From CAZMGV01 sp964621525 [NCBI: uncultured bacterium] (lineage in GTDB: Bacteria > JAGRBM01), in contig CAZUMS010000006.1 of NCBI GenBank assembly GCA_964621525.1, positions 79,876 through 143,875 of the forward strand: 64,000 nucleotides of DNA, written 5' to 3'. Positions 1 to 8,005 of the stretch are shown piece by piece. The stretch's first letter is position 1; the number at the start of each line of letters is the position of its first letter. The notes beneath the pieces are model-generated. The model was given only the letters and a program-made list of their open reading frames with translations. It had not been told where the DNA came from and did no database searches. A program made the translations under genes and the position numbers.

Positions 1-1
1 A

Positions 2-661
2 GGGCTCGAGACCCTCGCGCTCGAAGTCGGAAGAGGCCGCTGCGTCACCGGACGGCTCGACGTGACCGACCCTGCCTCGGTGGATCGGGCGTTCGAGACG
101 TTTGCCGCCGCCACCGGCGGGAAACTCCATGTGTTGTTCAACTGCGCGGGAATTCTCCAGGTCGGAGCGTTCGAGAAAAACCCCCGCGCTTCCAACGCGA
201 AGCAGATCGCCGTGAACCTCACGGGCCTTGTGGACTGCACGGCGAGGGCTTTCCCGCTGCTGAAGGCCACACCAGATTCGCAGGTCATCAACATGTCCTC
301 GGCGTCAGCGACCTACGGGATCCCCGATTTCGCCACCTACTCCGCCACAAAGCACGCCGTCCGGGCGCTCACCGAGGCCCTCGATATCGAGTGGGAGGCC
401 CACGGCATTCACGTCTGTGACATCATGCCGCCGTTCGTGAACACCGGCATGGTGAAGAACGCGAACCCCTCTAAGGTGATCGACCGGCTCGGCGTGAATA
501 TTACCGCCGAGGATGTGGCGAAGACCGTCTGGCTGGCGGCGCAGGACCGCAAGGAAGTTCACTGGCCCGTGGGGCGGCAGTTCAAGATACTCTGGGCGGT
601 TGCGAAGAACTTCAACCCTAGCCTCCAGCGGACACTGCTCCGCCGGATGTGGAACTCCTGA
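2..661 (+). CDS. Short-chain dehydrogenase/reductase, 5' end outside the window
   Basis: NAD(P)-dependent oxidoreductase of the classical SDR family. The reading frame is open to the left edge of the window, so the N-terminal glycine-rich nucleotide-binding motif is missing and about 219 residues are visible. The NNAG-type motif appears as NCAG in LFNCAGILQ, the catalytic Ser lies in INMSSASA, and the active-site YxxxK is YSATK. The C-terminal part (MPPFVNTGM) matches the substrate-loop region of the family. The first internal start would be the GTG at 62, but codons before it (GRLDV) fit the end of beta-strand 3 in SDRs, so the gene begins upstream. The substrate cannot be told from sequence. 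A strong hairpin terminator follows 31 bases after the stop. Confidence 0.9.
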   Translation, partial: GLETLALEVGRGRCVTGRLDVTDPASVDRAFETFAAATGGKLHVLFNCAGILQVGAFEKNPRASNAKQIAVNLTGLVDCTARAFPLLKATPDSQVINMSSASATYGIPDFATYSATKHAVRALTEALDIEWEAHGIHVCDIMPPFVNTGMVKNANPSKVIDRLGVNITAEDVAKTVWLAAQDRKEVHWPVGRQFKILWAVAKNFNPSLQRTLLRRMWNS

Positions 662-691
662 GCCATTAAACCGTCCGACGGCGCCAAAGAA

Positions 692-720
692 AACGGCGGG
701 CTGTGAGGCCCGCCGTTTTT
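692..720. terminator. Bidirectional rho-independent terminator
   Basis: A perfect 9-bp stem (AACGGCGGG at 692-700 with CCCGCCGTT at 709-717) encloses an 8-base loop. It is followed by five T on the plus strand (716-720) and, read on the minus strand, by TTTT. It lies between the convergent SDR gene and the large lipoprotein gene and can end both transcripts. Confidence 0.85.
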
Positions 721-739
721 ATCCGGGGTACCGGCCTGC

Positions 740-3700
740 TCAGGGGAGCGTCGCAGTTGCCACCGACGGACCCTGCAGGCCCTGGCAGGTGAGCGTGTAA
801 TCGCCCGACGCGCCCGGCGAGTAGGTGCCCGCCGTCGAAACGGCGACGCCGGCCGCCGGGAGGCTTCCGCCCGTGATGCGGCAGGAGGCGGCCGAGTGGG
901 TCGTCCACTGGAGCACGGTCGGGCTCGCATCGAAGAACGTGCTGATCCAGACCCGGTTCGTCGGCCGGTGGTGGCCGGCGTCGACCGGCGAGGAGTCGAG
1001 CGTGTTCAGGCTGAGGTCCACGGTGAGCGTCCGCCAGTCGGTGTTGAAGTAGCTGTCCGCTAAACCGTCGTCACCGATATCGCGGCAGGGCGAAGCGGCG
1101 GCCAGGAACAGCTCGCCGCTGGCGGCGTAGTCGAACGGATCGGCGCCAAGCGTGACATTGTTGCCACCGAACCACCCGTTCTGGGTGCAGTTGTAGTCGA
1201 TATAGGGCGAGGAGCTGCTGAGGCCGATCTCGTCGTCGATAAAAGTATCGTCATTGCCCCAGAAGGCATTGTTAACGGCCGAGCCATTAGAGTTGAAGTA
1301 CATGATGGCTCCTCCGTCTCCGGCAATCGCCGTGTTATCCGCAAAAGAGGAATTGATCACGTCGAGCCACCAGCCAAAGGAGTTCAGGTCGTTGAGGAGG
1401 ATGGCACCGCCGTAGCCAGCAGCCGATGTGCCGGTCGTATTGTTACGGAAGGTGCTGTTGGTGACGTACCCGAGAGCCGGATTGGCAACAATGGCGCCGC
1501 CGTATGCGCCGCTGACGTTATCAATGAAAATCACGTCCTCGATATCCAGGAAGGAGAAGGAAGCGTAAATGGCGCCGCCTTCCATGGCATATCCGTTTTC
1601 AAAGCGGGTCCGGTCGAGGTAGAGCGAATTGGAATCGGCGAAAATGGCTGCCCCTTGGTAAGACTGGTTCGAATCGAAAAGCGTACCGCCCGAGGTGTAA
1701 ATCTCGCCATCGTAGGCATAGATACCGCCGCCGCTGTCGGTCGCGTGGTTTCCGCGGACCCGGCAGTTATTCAGGGTCAGATAGCTGGATTCGGCATAAA
1801 TGCCGCCGCCATCGGAAGACCAGTCGTATCCAATGGCGTTGCCGCCGGTAATCTCGATTCCGTCGAGGACGGCGTATTCGTAGTCCAGATACGAATAAAC
1901 GACGCTTTCGGCATCGCCGTCCGTCAGGGTGCCGCTGCTGTCGGTGTCGCCGGAGAAGACCGAGTGGACAAAGGGCGACGTGGGCCGGGAGTTCTTGTTG
2001 TTCTCCGTGCCGACGAAGCCGCCGTAGATCTCGACTCCCGGCTGGAGGGAGACGAGGGGATAAGCATCGGTGGACCGGTAGGTGCCGCGCCGGACCCACA
2101 CCTCGCCGCCGAAGACGCCGGCGTCATAAAGGTCGTCGATCGCCTGCTGGAGATTGTTCGTCACGTTCGCCCAGGACGTGCCGTTCGCCGCGCCGGAGGT
2201 ATTGGTCGCGACGAAGCGGGTATTGAACTGGACCGTCACGTAGTCGGTGCGGGTCTCTATCCCGCCGTCCGAGATCGCGACGCCGATCGTGCAGGCGATG
2301 CCCTGCACCGGACAGGTGCCGCCAAGCGTGCCGTCGGCTGCGACCGTGCCCCAGGCGCAGGTTCCGCCGTTGCGGGCAAATGTCACCGGGTCACTGCCGT
2401 CGATGTCGTCGCCGCCCTGGGCCTGGAACGAGATTGCATTGCCCGAGGCGCAATTCACGGTCTGCGGCACGTTGTAGAAGACCGGTGCGTCGTTCGCCGG
2501 ATTCACGGTCACGTTCACCGTGAGCTGGACAGTCGTGCCGGGCTCGGTATCCGCTACATCGAGCACGAAGCTGTCGCCGCCGTTGAAGTCGCCGTTCGGC
2601 ACGTAGCGGACCGTCGCCGGCAGCGTGAGCGGGAACGTCAGGGCTCCGCCGCTGATATTCTGGAGCGAGCCGTTCGAGGGCACCGTGTTGACGGCGGCGA
2701 TCCGCACCGTGTCGCCGTAAAGGACGTCGCGGTCCACCACATGGGTGGCCGCATCGGCCGGATTGGTGCTGAGCGGAATCGAAACCAGCGCGAACGTATC
2801 CTCGTCCGTGGCGGCGTTCAGCGTGGGAGCCGAGGGGGCTACCGGCACGCGGTTCACGGTGAAGGCGATCGTCTGCGAGTGCGTGCGGTTGCAGCGGTCC
2901 TGCACCGTGTAGGTCACGGCATCGTTGCCGAACCAGCTCGCGTTCGGGCGGTAGCGGACGGCGAGGCCGTTGCCCACGCCCTTCGTGATCGTGCCCGAGG
3001 GGAACGAGAGGGCGCCGTCGCTCTGGTCGGTCAGCGCTCCATTCGACGGCTGGCCGCCGCCGATGGAGAGGACGCGGATGTCGCCGCCTGATCCCCCGAA
3101 GGTATTGCAGGTGCCGTCATCGACCGTGTCCGGGTCGGTGCCGTCCAGTGTGAAATCCACGAAAGCGTTCTCGTTCAGCACGTAGCTGGTGACGCCGACG
3201 GCCCGGGGGTTCTCGGCCACCGGCTGGACGGTGACGGCCACCGTATCGGTGTCGGAATTGAGGTCGGAGTCGGACACTGTGAAGTCGAAGGTCACGCTCG
3301 TGTCGGCATCGTGCGCCGGCGTGTACCGGACGGCGAGCGGAAGCACGAGCGGCAGGGAGGCCAGAAGGTCCGCGCCGCCCAAGGTCGTCAGCGTGCCGTG
3401 GGCCGGGAGTACGGGCAGGCCCGTGAGCGAAAGCACGTCGCCCGTGTCGGGGTCCGTGGCGCTCAGGAGGAACGTCACGCTCGAATCCTCGGCCACCACA
3501 GGGGCTGGAACCGGCAGAATCGCCTCGGGCACGTCGTCGAACGGGGTCACATCAATATGGACGAGTCCGGTGGAGGACTCCGAGAACGTATCGGTGGTGA
3601 CGAACCCAAAATCGAGATCGAGATCCTGATCGGGGTCCAGAGTGACCCGCACGGTCGTGGGCAGCAGGATCGGGAACACGAGGGGGTTGTCGCTCGTGTC

Positions 3701-4555
3701 GGTCACGCTGGCGTTCGCGAGGCCGCTGAACCCGGTGAGGGAAACCGTGTCGCCGGTATCCACGTCCGTCGCATCCAGAACGATATCGACGAAGCCGTCT
3801 TCGTCGGCAGCAGCGGTCACGTCCTGCGGATCCGGTGCGTCCGGAACCGGGTTCACCGTGACTTCGAAGTCTTCGACTGTCGTGAGGGCGGTTTCGCCCG
3901 TCTCGACCTCGGTCGTGTTCGCTTCGAGCGTAATGAAGAAGTTCTGGTCGAGGTCCGCCGGAAGCACGAACTTGAGGCCGGGAAGCTGCGTGCGGGAGAG
4001 CGAGTAGACACCCGAACCGACGGACGAGCCGTTCGTGAGGAACACGCCCTCTGGCAGGCCGGAAATGACGACGGCCGAGAGGGTTTCGGAGCCGTCTCCG
4101 TCCACGAGATTGACCGATACGGTCAGCGGAATCTGGGTGTCTTCGTCGCCTTCGGCCGTCACCTGAAAGAGCGGCGGGTCGGCCGCCGGGGTCACGGTGA
4201 TCCGGCCCAGGGCCTGGATTTCCGAGCGTTCGTCACCGGTGGTGATCTGGTAGAAAAACTCATCGACGCCGCTGAAGTTGGCGCCCGGCGTGTAGGTCAC
4301 GGTCAGGGGTTCGCTGCCCTGCACGACATCGAAGGTCCCGTGCGCGGGCGGTTCGAGCACCTTGACGGTCATTGCAAGGCCGGCCGCATTGCCCCCCGAG
4401 ATTGTGACCACCAGCGGAGTGTCCTCCGGGGTGGTCAGCGTCTGGAGGTCTTCGGCCGAAATCGCTTGGACCGAATTGTCCGAGCCGCAGGCTCCCAGCA
4501 GCAGGCTGCCGCCGAGCATAATCGCGCCGATCAGTTTATGATTTCCGAACAACAT
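740..4555 (-). CDS. Large secreted lipoprotein with cadherin-like repeats and a right-handed beta-helix
   Basis: 1271 residues. A signal peptide ends in the lipobox LLGAC with Cys23 as the lipidated residue. Residues about 35-770 are tandem Ig/cadherin-like modules of roughly 100 residues, recognisable by recurring phrases such as VTVNPVPDAPDP, DEDGFVDI and VRYTPAHDAD. From about 780 to 1190 there is a parallel beta-helix typical of polymorphic outer-membrane-protein relatives: it opens with GTSWANVTNNLQQAIDD and repeats GGGIYA and GGAI turns (DGGGIYAES, SGGGIYAYD, YGGAIVAN, YGGAILLN). The last about 80 residues look like another Ig-like module. Such proteins are surface-exposed adhesin-like lipoproteins; the ligand is unknown. 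It appears monocistronic, ending at the terminator at 692-720. Confidence 0.85.
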   Translation of the reverse strand: MLFGNHKLIGAIMLGGSLLLGACGSDNSVQAISAEDLQTLTTPEDTPLVVTISGGNAAGLAMTVKVLEPPAHGTFDVVQGSEPLTVTYTPGANFSGVDEFFYQITTGDERSEIQALGRITVTPAADPPLFQVTAEGDEDTQIPLTVSVNLVDGDGSETLSAVVISGLPEGVFLTNGSSVGSGVYSLSRTQLPGLKFVLPADLDQNFFITLEANTTEVETGETALTTVEDFEVTVNPVPDAPDPQDVTAAADEDGFVDIVLDATDVDTGDTVSLTGFSGLANASVTDTSDNPLVFPILLPTTVRVTLDPDQDLDLDFGFVTTDTFSESSTGLVHIDVTPFDDVPEAILPVPAPVVAEDSSVTFLLSATDPDTGDVLSLTGLPVLPAHGTLTTLGGADLLASLPLVLPLAVRYTPAHDADTSVTFDFTVSDSDLNSDTDTVAVTVQPVAENPRAVGVTSYVLNENAFVDFTLDGTDPDTVDDGTCNTFGGSGGDIRVLSIGGGQPSNGALTDQSDGALSFPSGTITKGVGNGLAVRYRPNASWFGNDAVTYTVQDRCNRTHSQTIAFTVNRVPVAPSAPTLNAATDEDTFALVSIPLSTNPADAATHVVDRDVLYGDTVRIAAVNTVPSNGSLQNISGGALTFPLTLPATVRYVPNGDFNGGDSFVLDVADTEPGTTVQLTVNVTVNPANDAPVFYNVPQTVNCASGNAISFQAQGGDDIDGSDPVTFARNGGTCAWGTVAADGTLGGTCPVQGIACTIGVAISDGGIETRTDYVTVQFNTRFVATNTSGAANGTSWANVTNNLQQAIDDLYDAGVFGGEVWVRRGTYRSTDAYPLVSLQPGVEIYGGFVGTENNKNSRPTSPFVHSVFSGDTDSSGTLTDGDAESVVYSYLDYEYAVLDGIEITGGNAIGYDWSSDGGGIYAESSYLTLNNCRVRGNHATDSGGGIYAYDGEIYTSGGTLFDSNQSYQGAAIFADSNSLYLDRTRFENGYAMEGGAIYASFSFLDIEDVIFIDNVSGAYGGAIVANPALGYVTNSTFRNNTTGTSAAGYGGAILLNDLNSFGWWLDVINSSFADNTAIAGDGGAIMYFNSNGSAVNNAFWGNDDTFIDDEIGLSSSSPYIDYNCTQNGWFGGNNVTLGADPFDYAASGELFLAAASPCRDIGDDGLADSYFNTDWRTLTVDLSLNTLDSSPVDAGHHRPTNRVWISTFFDASPTVLQWTTHSAASCRITGGSLPAAGVAVSTAGTYSPGASGDYTLTCQGLQGPSVATATLP

Positions 4556-4965
4556 GTCTCGCCATCCCCCTGAAGAAGAAGCTCTCGATATCGCTAACGA
4601 GTTCGTTCCACCGGCCGGATGAAAAGTTCCCCCCTGGCCGGAGGCACAATAAGAGGGCTTAACGCTAGTGCATCGGCTCGCCGGTTACAAAGCAGAAAGG
4701 GCAACGGATTTACAACCTTTTTGGGTTCCGGAGGACAGGGCACTGTCTGGGCACAAGTGCCTGTTATTCCGGCTAAATACCGGTTTTGTGGCGCTGATCT
4801 CGGCAGCAAATCAGGCTCCGGCCCGTGCGATGGCTCACATCACTGGTCCGGAGATTTCGGGTCTGACAGGAACCGGGTTCGGGAGGCAGCTCCCGATGAC
4901 AGTCCTGTTACGGATCGGGGACCCTCTGGCTCCTGCTCCTGACGCTGTGCGAAAGTGACGCGCAG
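4556..4965. other. Intergenic region rich in short hairpins, upstream of arsC
   Basis: 410 bases between the divergent lipoprotein and arsC genes with no convincing gene; the open frames here have no recognisable protein features. It contains several small inverted repeats: GACAG-GGCA-CTGTC near 4734-4747, GGCAC-AA-GTGCC near 4750-4761, CCGG-N7-CCGG near 4769-4783, and a perfect TCGGGAG-GCAG-CTCCCGA at 4879-4896. No ArsR gene is adjacent, so arsenic control of arsC, if any, would act through this region by an unlinked regulator. Confidence 0.5.
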
Positions 4966-5406
4966 ATGGACCGCAAACCGACAGTCTTATTCCTCTGTAC
5001 CGGCAATTCGGCTCGGAGCCAGATGGCCGAGGCGCTGCTTCGTCACCGGGCCGGCGGCATTTTCGATGCTCACAGTGCCGGAACCGACCCCCAGGGCGTG
5101 AATCCCTTTTCGGTCCGGGCCCTTCAGGAGATCGGTGTGGACACGTCGGGTCTCAGGTCGAAGCATCTGGACGAGTTTCAGGGCCGGGCTGCGGTCGATT
5201 TCCTGATTGCGGTCTGCTCGGCGGCCGACCGGAACTGCCCGGTGGCGCTATTTCCCGGCGTCCGGCGGCTTTCCTGGCCGTTCGACGATCCGGCGGCGGT
5301 TCAGGGGACCGATGAAGACCGGCTCGGGGCGTTCCGGCGTGTCCGTAACCAGATCGACGCCCGAATCACTGGCTGGCTGAAGGAAGAACCCTGGAAACCC
5401 TCCTGA
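4966..5406 (+). CDS. arsC: Arsenate reductase, thioredoxin-coupled (low-molecular-weight phosphatase fold)
   Basis: 146 residues. Reduces arsenate to arsenite in the cytoplasm. The P-loop CTGNSARS has its nucleophile at Cys11, and two further cysteines sit at 84 and 91 (VCSAADRNCPV). This is the same spacing as the Cys10/82/89 relay of the staphylococcal thioredoxin-linked ArsC, so a thioredoxin- rather than glutaredoxin-coupled enzyme is likely. The general-acid loop is FDDPA (107-110). It is followed by, and overlaps, an aquaporin-family channel gene, the usual export partner when ArsB or Acr3 is absent. A plain LMW protein tyrosine phosphatase is less likely because of the two extra cysteines. 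Confidence 0.9.
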   Translation: MDRKPTVLFLCTGNSARSQMAEALLRHRAGGIFDAHSAGTDPQGVNPFSVRALQEIGVDTSGLRSKHLDEFQGRAAVDFLIAVCSAADRNCPVALFPGVRRLSWPFDDPAAVQGTDEDRLGAFRRVRNQIDARITGWLKEEPWKPS

Positions 5407-6071
5407 ATCCTGAACGGGTTGCGGCCGAAGGTATCGGCACGGGATTTCTGGTGCTCGCCGTGGTGGGTTCGGGAATCATGGCCGAAACCCTGTCGGGCGG
5501 GAACGTCGCACTGGCACTGCTCGCCAATACGGCCGCCACCGGAGCGGCGCTGTTTGTGCTGATCACTCTTCTGGGGCCGGTTTCGGGCGCGAGCTTCAAT
5601 CCCGTGGTGTCCCTGCTGTCGGCGGAGCCGGGGAGCAGAAGGCGGGCCGCCGCCGACATGGCAGCCCAGTTTGCGGGTGGAGCCGCCGGTGCGATTCTGG
5701 CGAACGTCATGTTCGGCCATGCGCCGGTGGAGCTGGCTACGCGCGTTCGTACGGGATACGGCCAGTGGCTGGGGGAAGCAATCGCCACGTTCGGCCTCCT
5801 GCTTGCGATCCGTCTGGTGAGCCGGTTCGATCCGGCGAAGACGGCTGCGGTGGTCGCCCTTTATATCGCGTCGGCCTACTGGTTCACTGCCTCGACGTCG
5901 TTCGCCAATCCGGCCGTGACTCTTGCCCGGACCCTGTCCGACAGCTTCGCCGGGATCCGTCCGGCCGACGCACCGGCATTCATCCTGATGCAGTCAGCGG
6001 GCGGACTGGCGGGCTGGATACTGGGCGGCTGGCTGTCGGAGCCTGCTCAGGGAATCAGCCGGAATTCGTAG
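5391..6071 (+). CDS. Aquaporin/MIP-family channel, probable arsenite efflux (AqpS-like)
   Basis: About 226 residues, six membrane segments. The two half-helix motifs are present: NPV in GASFNPVVSLL and NPA in SFANPAVTLART. Position directly after arsC points to downhill arsenite efflux, as in rhizobial AqpS. The first ATG/GTG codon in frame is the GTG at 5451, but that would cut the conserved first helix. The codons before it (VAAEGIGTGFLV) are clearly MIP-like, and the frame stays open back to a TAA at 5346. I therefore prefer the CTG at 5391, preceded by AAGGAAGAA, which makes a 16-base overlap with arsC. A CTG at 5403 is also possible. The 3' end overlaps the convergent lipoprotein gene by 25 bases. 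Confidence 0.8.
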   Translation: METLLNPERVAAEGIGTGFLVLAVVGSGIMAETLSGGNVALALLANTAATGAALFVLITLLGPVSGASFNPVVSLLSAEPGSRRRAAADMAAQFAGGAAGAILANVMFGHAPVELATRVRTGYGQWLGEAIATFGLLLAIRLVSRFDPAKTAAVVALYIASAYWFTASTSFANPAVTLARTLSDSFAGIRPADAPAFILMQSAGGLAGWILGGWLSEPAQGISRNS

Positions 6072-6766
6072 AGGTTCCTGCCGACATCGCGCCGGCCCTT
6101 CTTGAGCGGGCTCTTTTCTCCCGCGGTCTTGGGGCCGCTGCCTGCGTCGCCCTCATCGTCGGTCTCGTCAGGATCCTTATCGGCCGCTTTGGGATCAGCG
6201 GCCGGTGCGGCCGGGCCTGTCGCCGCCGGGGTGGTTTCAGCCGCAGGGATGTTCAGCAGTTTCAGCGCGCCGCGGCGGTTCAGGGTGAGGCGGTAGCGCT
6301 CGGGATCGGCCTTGAGGTCGGCGGCCTCAATCCGTACGGGTTCGCCCACGCAGGGGACGACCTCGATAGCCGAGAAGTTTTCCTTTTCGGGCACCACGGC
6401 GGTCAGGGGAATCCAGGTGCGGCGGACCAGCTTCTTACCGCTCCGCTCGGGCGTCACGGCACCGGCGGCGAACACCACGTCACTGTTCGTCTTCGACCAG
6501 ATTACCCGGTCGCCCTTGGGGTCGGCTTTCACGAGACGCAGCTCCTTGGCCATCTGGCCGCCGCACCGGCTTGGCGGGGGCGGCTCGTTTTTTGCGGCCT
6601 CCTGCCGTTCCTTCGCCTGTTTCTGAAGTTCACGGAACTTCTCCGCCTTCAGCTTCCTCGCCTCGGCCCTGGCGATTTCCTCCGGACTTTTCTGGGGTTC
6701 CTTTTTCTGGCAACCGGTGGCGGCCGTTGCAATACAGAAGGCGAGGGCAAAAGAGCGCAGCTTCAT
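6047..6766 (-). CDS. Small lipoprotein of unknown function
   Basis: 239 residues. The signal peptide ends in ATGC, with lipidated Cys19, followed by QKKEPQ. Residues about 25-60 are a charged, probably helical stretch (EEIARAEARKLKAEKFRELQKQ). A compact middle domain contains two cysteines (SRCGGQ and VVPCVGEP) that could form a disulphide. Residues about 180-225 are a low-complexity Ala/Pro/Asp linker, and the end is basic. I do not recognise a family. It is convergent with and overlaps the aquaporin gene, so it is not part of that operon. Confidence 0.65.
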   Translation of the reverse strand: MKLRSFALAFCIATAATGCQKKEPQKSPEEIARAEARKLKAEKFRELQKQAKERQEAAKNEPPPPSRCGGQMAKELRLVKADPKGDRVIWSKTNSDVVFAAGAVTPERSGKKLVRRTWIPLTAVVPEKENFSAIEVVPCVGEPVRIEAADLKADPERYRLTLNRRGALKLLNIPAAETTPAATGPAAPAADPKAADKDPDETDDEGDAGSGPKTAGEKSPLKKGRRDVGRNLYEFRLIP

Positions 6767-7047
6767 GGAACTCGGACCTCCGGAACGCGGGATCGGTGTT
6801 CAGGGCGTAACGGCTGGGGGAAAAGGGTGCAAGCCTGCTTAAGCAGATTTCATTCAGCGCCGCACTTCGGCCGGTTGTCCACAGACCCCGGTTGACCGCG
6901 CTTATGGAAGCCGGTACGGTCAGGTCCGCGTTCGGCAGTTTTTCCGTGTGCCGCTACCTGACACAGGGGTGGGGTATACAGGTAACCAGAGCGGCGGAGC
7001 TGACTCCGCCGGATAGTGAACGTGAACCGGAAAGGACGGATACGACC

Positions 7048-7569
7048 ATGGCCAGCTCCCTCAACAAGGTAATTCTCATCGGAAGACTCGGGAAAGATCC
7101 CGAGCAGCGGTTTACCGGCAACGGAACCGCCGTGTGCAATTTCACCCTCGCGACGAACGAGTTCGACGGACGCGACGACCAGGGCCAGGCGAAGGAGCGG
7201 ACCGAGTGGCACGATATCGTCGCCTATGGAAAGCTGGCCGAAATCTGCAACCAGTATCTCTCGAAGGGCCGCCAGTGTTACGTGGAAGGCCGGCTCCAGA
7301 CCCGCAAGTGGGAAGACAAGAACACAGGCGAGCCGCGCCGGAAAACGGAGATCGTCGCCCGCGACATCGTGCTGCTCGGCTCGCGCGAGGACCGGGGTTC
7401 CCGCGACGCCGGCGAGGAACGGGGTTCCTACAGCCGCGGCGGCGGTAACGGAGGCGGCGGCCAGCGCCGGGGCGGTCCGCCGCCCAAGCGGCAGGCCGAA
7501 GAAGACGTCTCCCAGGACCCGGGCTATGACGACGCGGCGCCGCCGGCCGAAGAAGACGTCCCCTTCTGA
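7048..7569 (+). CDS. ssb: Single-stranded DNA-binding protein
   Basis: 173 residues. Binds single-stranded DNA during replication, repair and recombination. The N-terminal OB fold (about 1-112) opens with the family signature [14 protein letters not shown] and contains the [14 protein letters not shown] and [13 protein letters not shown] strands. A Gly/Arg-rich flexible linker follows, ending in the acidic tip EEDVPF, which recruits partner proteins. The ATG at 7048 is chosen because it gives the standard N-terminus and has AAAGGA about a dozen bases upstream; an earlier in-frame start would add an unrelated extension. Apparently monocistronic and convergent with the response-regulator gene, 9 bases away. 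Confidence 0.96.
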   Translation: MASSLNKVILIGRLGKDPEQRFTGNGTAVCNFTLATNEFDGRDDQGQAKERTEWHDIVAYGKLAEICNQYLSKGRQCYVEGRLQTRKWEDKNTGEPRRKTEIVARDIVLLGSREDRGSRDAGEERGSYSRGGGNGGGGQRRGGPPPKRQAEEDVSQDPGYDDAAPPAEEDVPF

Positions 7570-7578
7570 ACCGGCGTC

Positions 7579-7986
7579 TCAGCCGGCGAGATTCTTCCGG
7601 ACCATTGCGAGCAGGTCCTTCGGCAGGAACGGCTTGGTGAGATAGTCGTCCACGCCGGCTTCCTTCGCCAGGCGGATGTCGTGCGGGTAGGCGTGGGCCG
7701 AGAGAGCCACGATCCTGAGCCCGGTGCCGTGCTTCGCCCGGATGCGCCGTGTGGCCTCGAGGCCGTCCATCCGGGGCAGCGAGATGTCCATGAGGATCAG
7801 CGACGGGCGGAACGAGTCGGTCTTCTCGATCGCCATGAGCCCGTCCCACGCGAGATCGATATGGTATTCATGACAGAGGATCTGTTCGACCAGCTCCCGG
7901 TTGAACTTGATGTCTTCCACAATCAGCACCCGCTGCTTCTGCGGAACGGCCGCTTTGGGCGGCGCCGGAACGGTCTGGGTTTCCAT
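7579..7986 (-). CDS. Single-domain response regulator (CheY-like receiver)
   Basis: About 135 residues. A receiver domain with no output domain. The acidic pocket is VED near residues 23-25, the phosphoacceptor is Asp67 (LILMDISLPRMDG), and the conserved Lys118 is in YLTKPF. The start is chosen at the third of three clustered ATGs, which lies 9 bases from AAGG. The other two would add MMT or MT. It sits 19 bases downstream of the histidine-kinase gene on the same strand and is presumably its phosphotransfer partner. As a stand-alone receiver it probably acts by protein-protein contact. Confidence 0.9.
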   Translation of the reverse strand: METQTVPAPPKAAVPQKQRVLIVEDIKFNRELVEQILCHEYHIDLAWDGLMAIEKTDSFRPSLILMDISLPRMDGLEATRRIRAKHGTGLRIVALSAHAYPHDIRLAKEAGVDDYLTKPFLPKDLLAMVRKNLAG

Positions 7987-8005
7987 GGTCATCATCCTTC
8001 TGTTT

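Noticed and set aside
1655-4573. Two long plus-strand frames opposite the large lipoprotein
   Set aside because: Low-complexity Arg/Gly/Val translations. The minus strand has a signal peptide, repeats and beta-helix turns.
4594-4958. Small open frames upstream of arsC as an ArsR-like regulator
   Set aside because: None shows a helix-turn-helix or cysteine motif. The composition is that of non-coding DNA.
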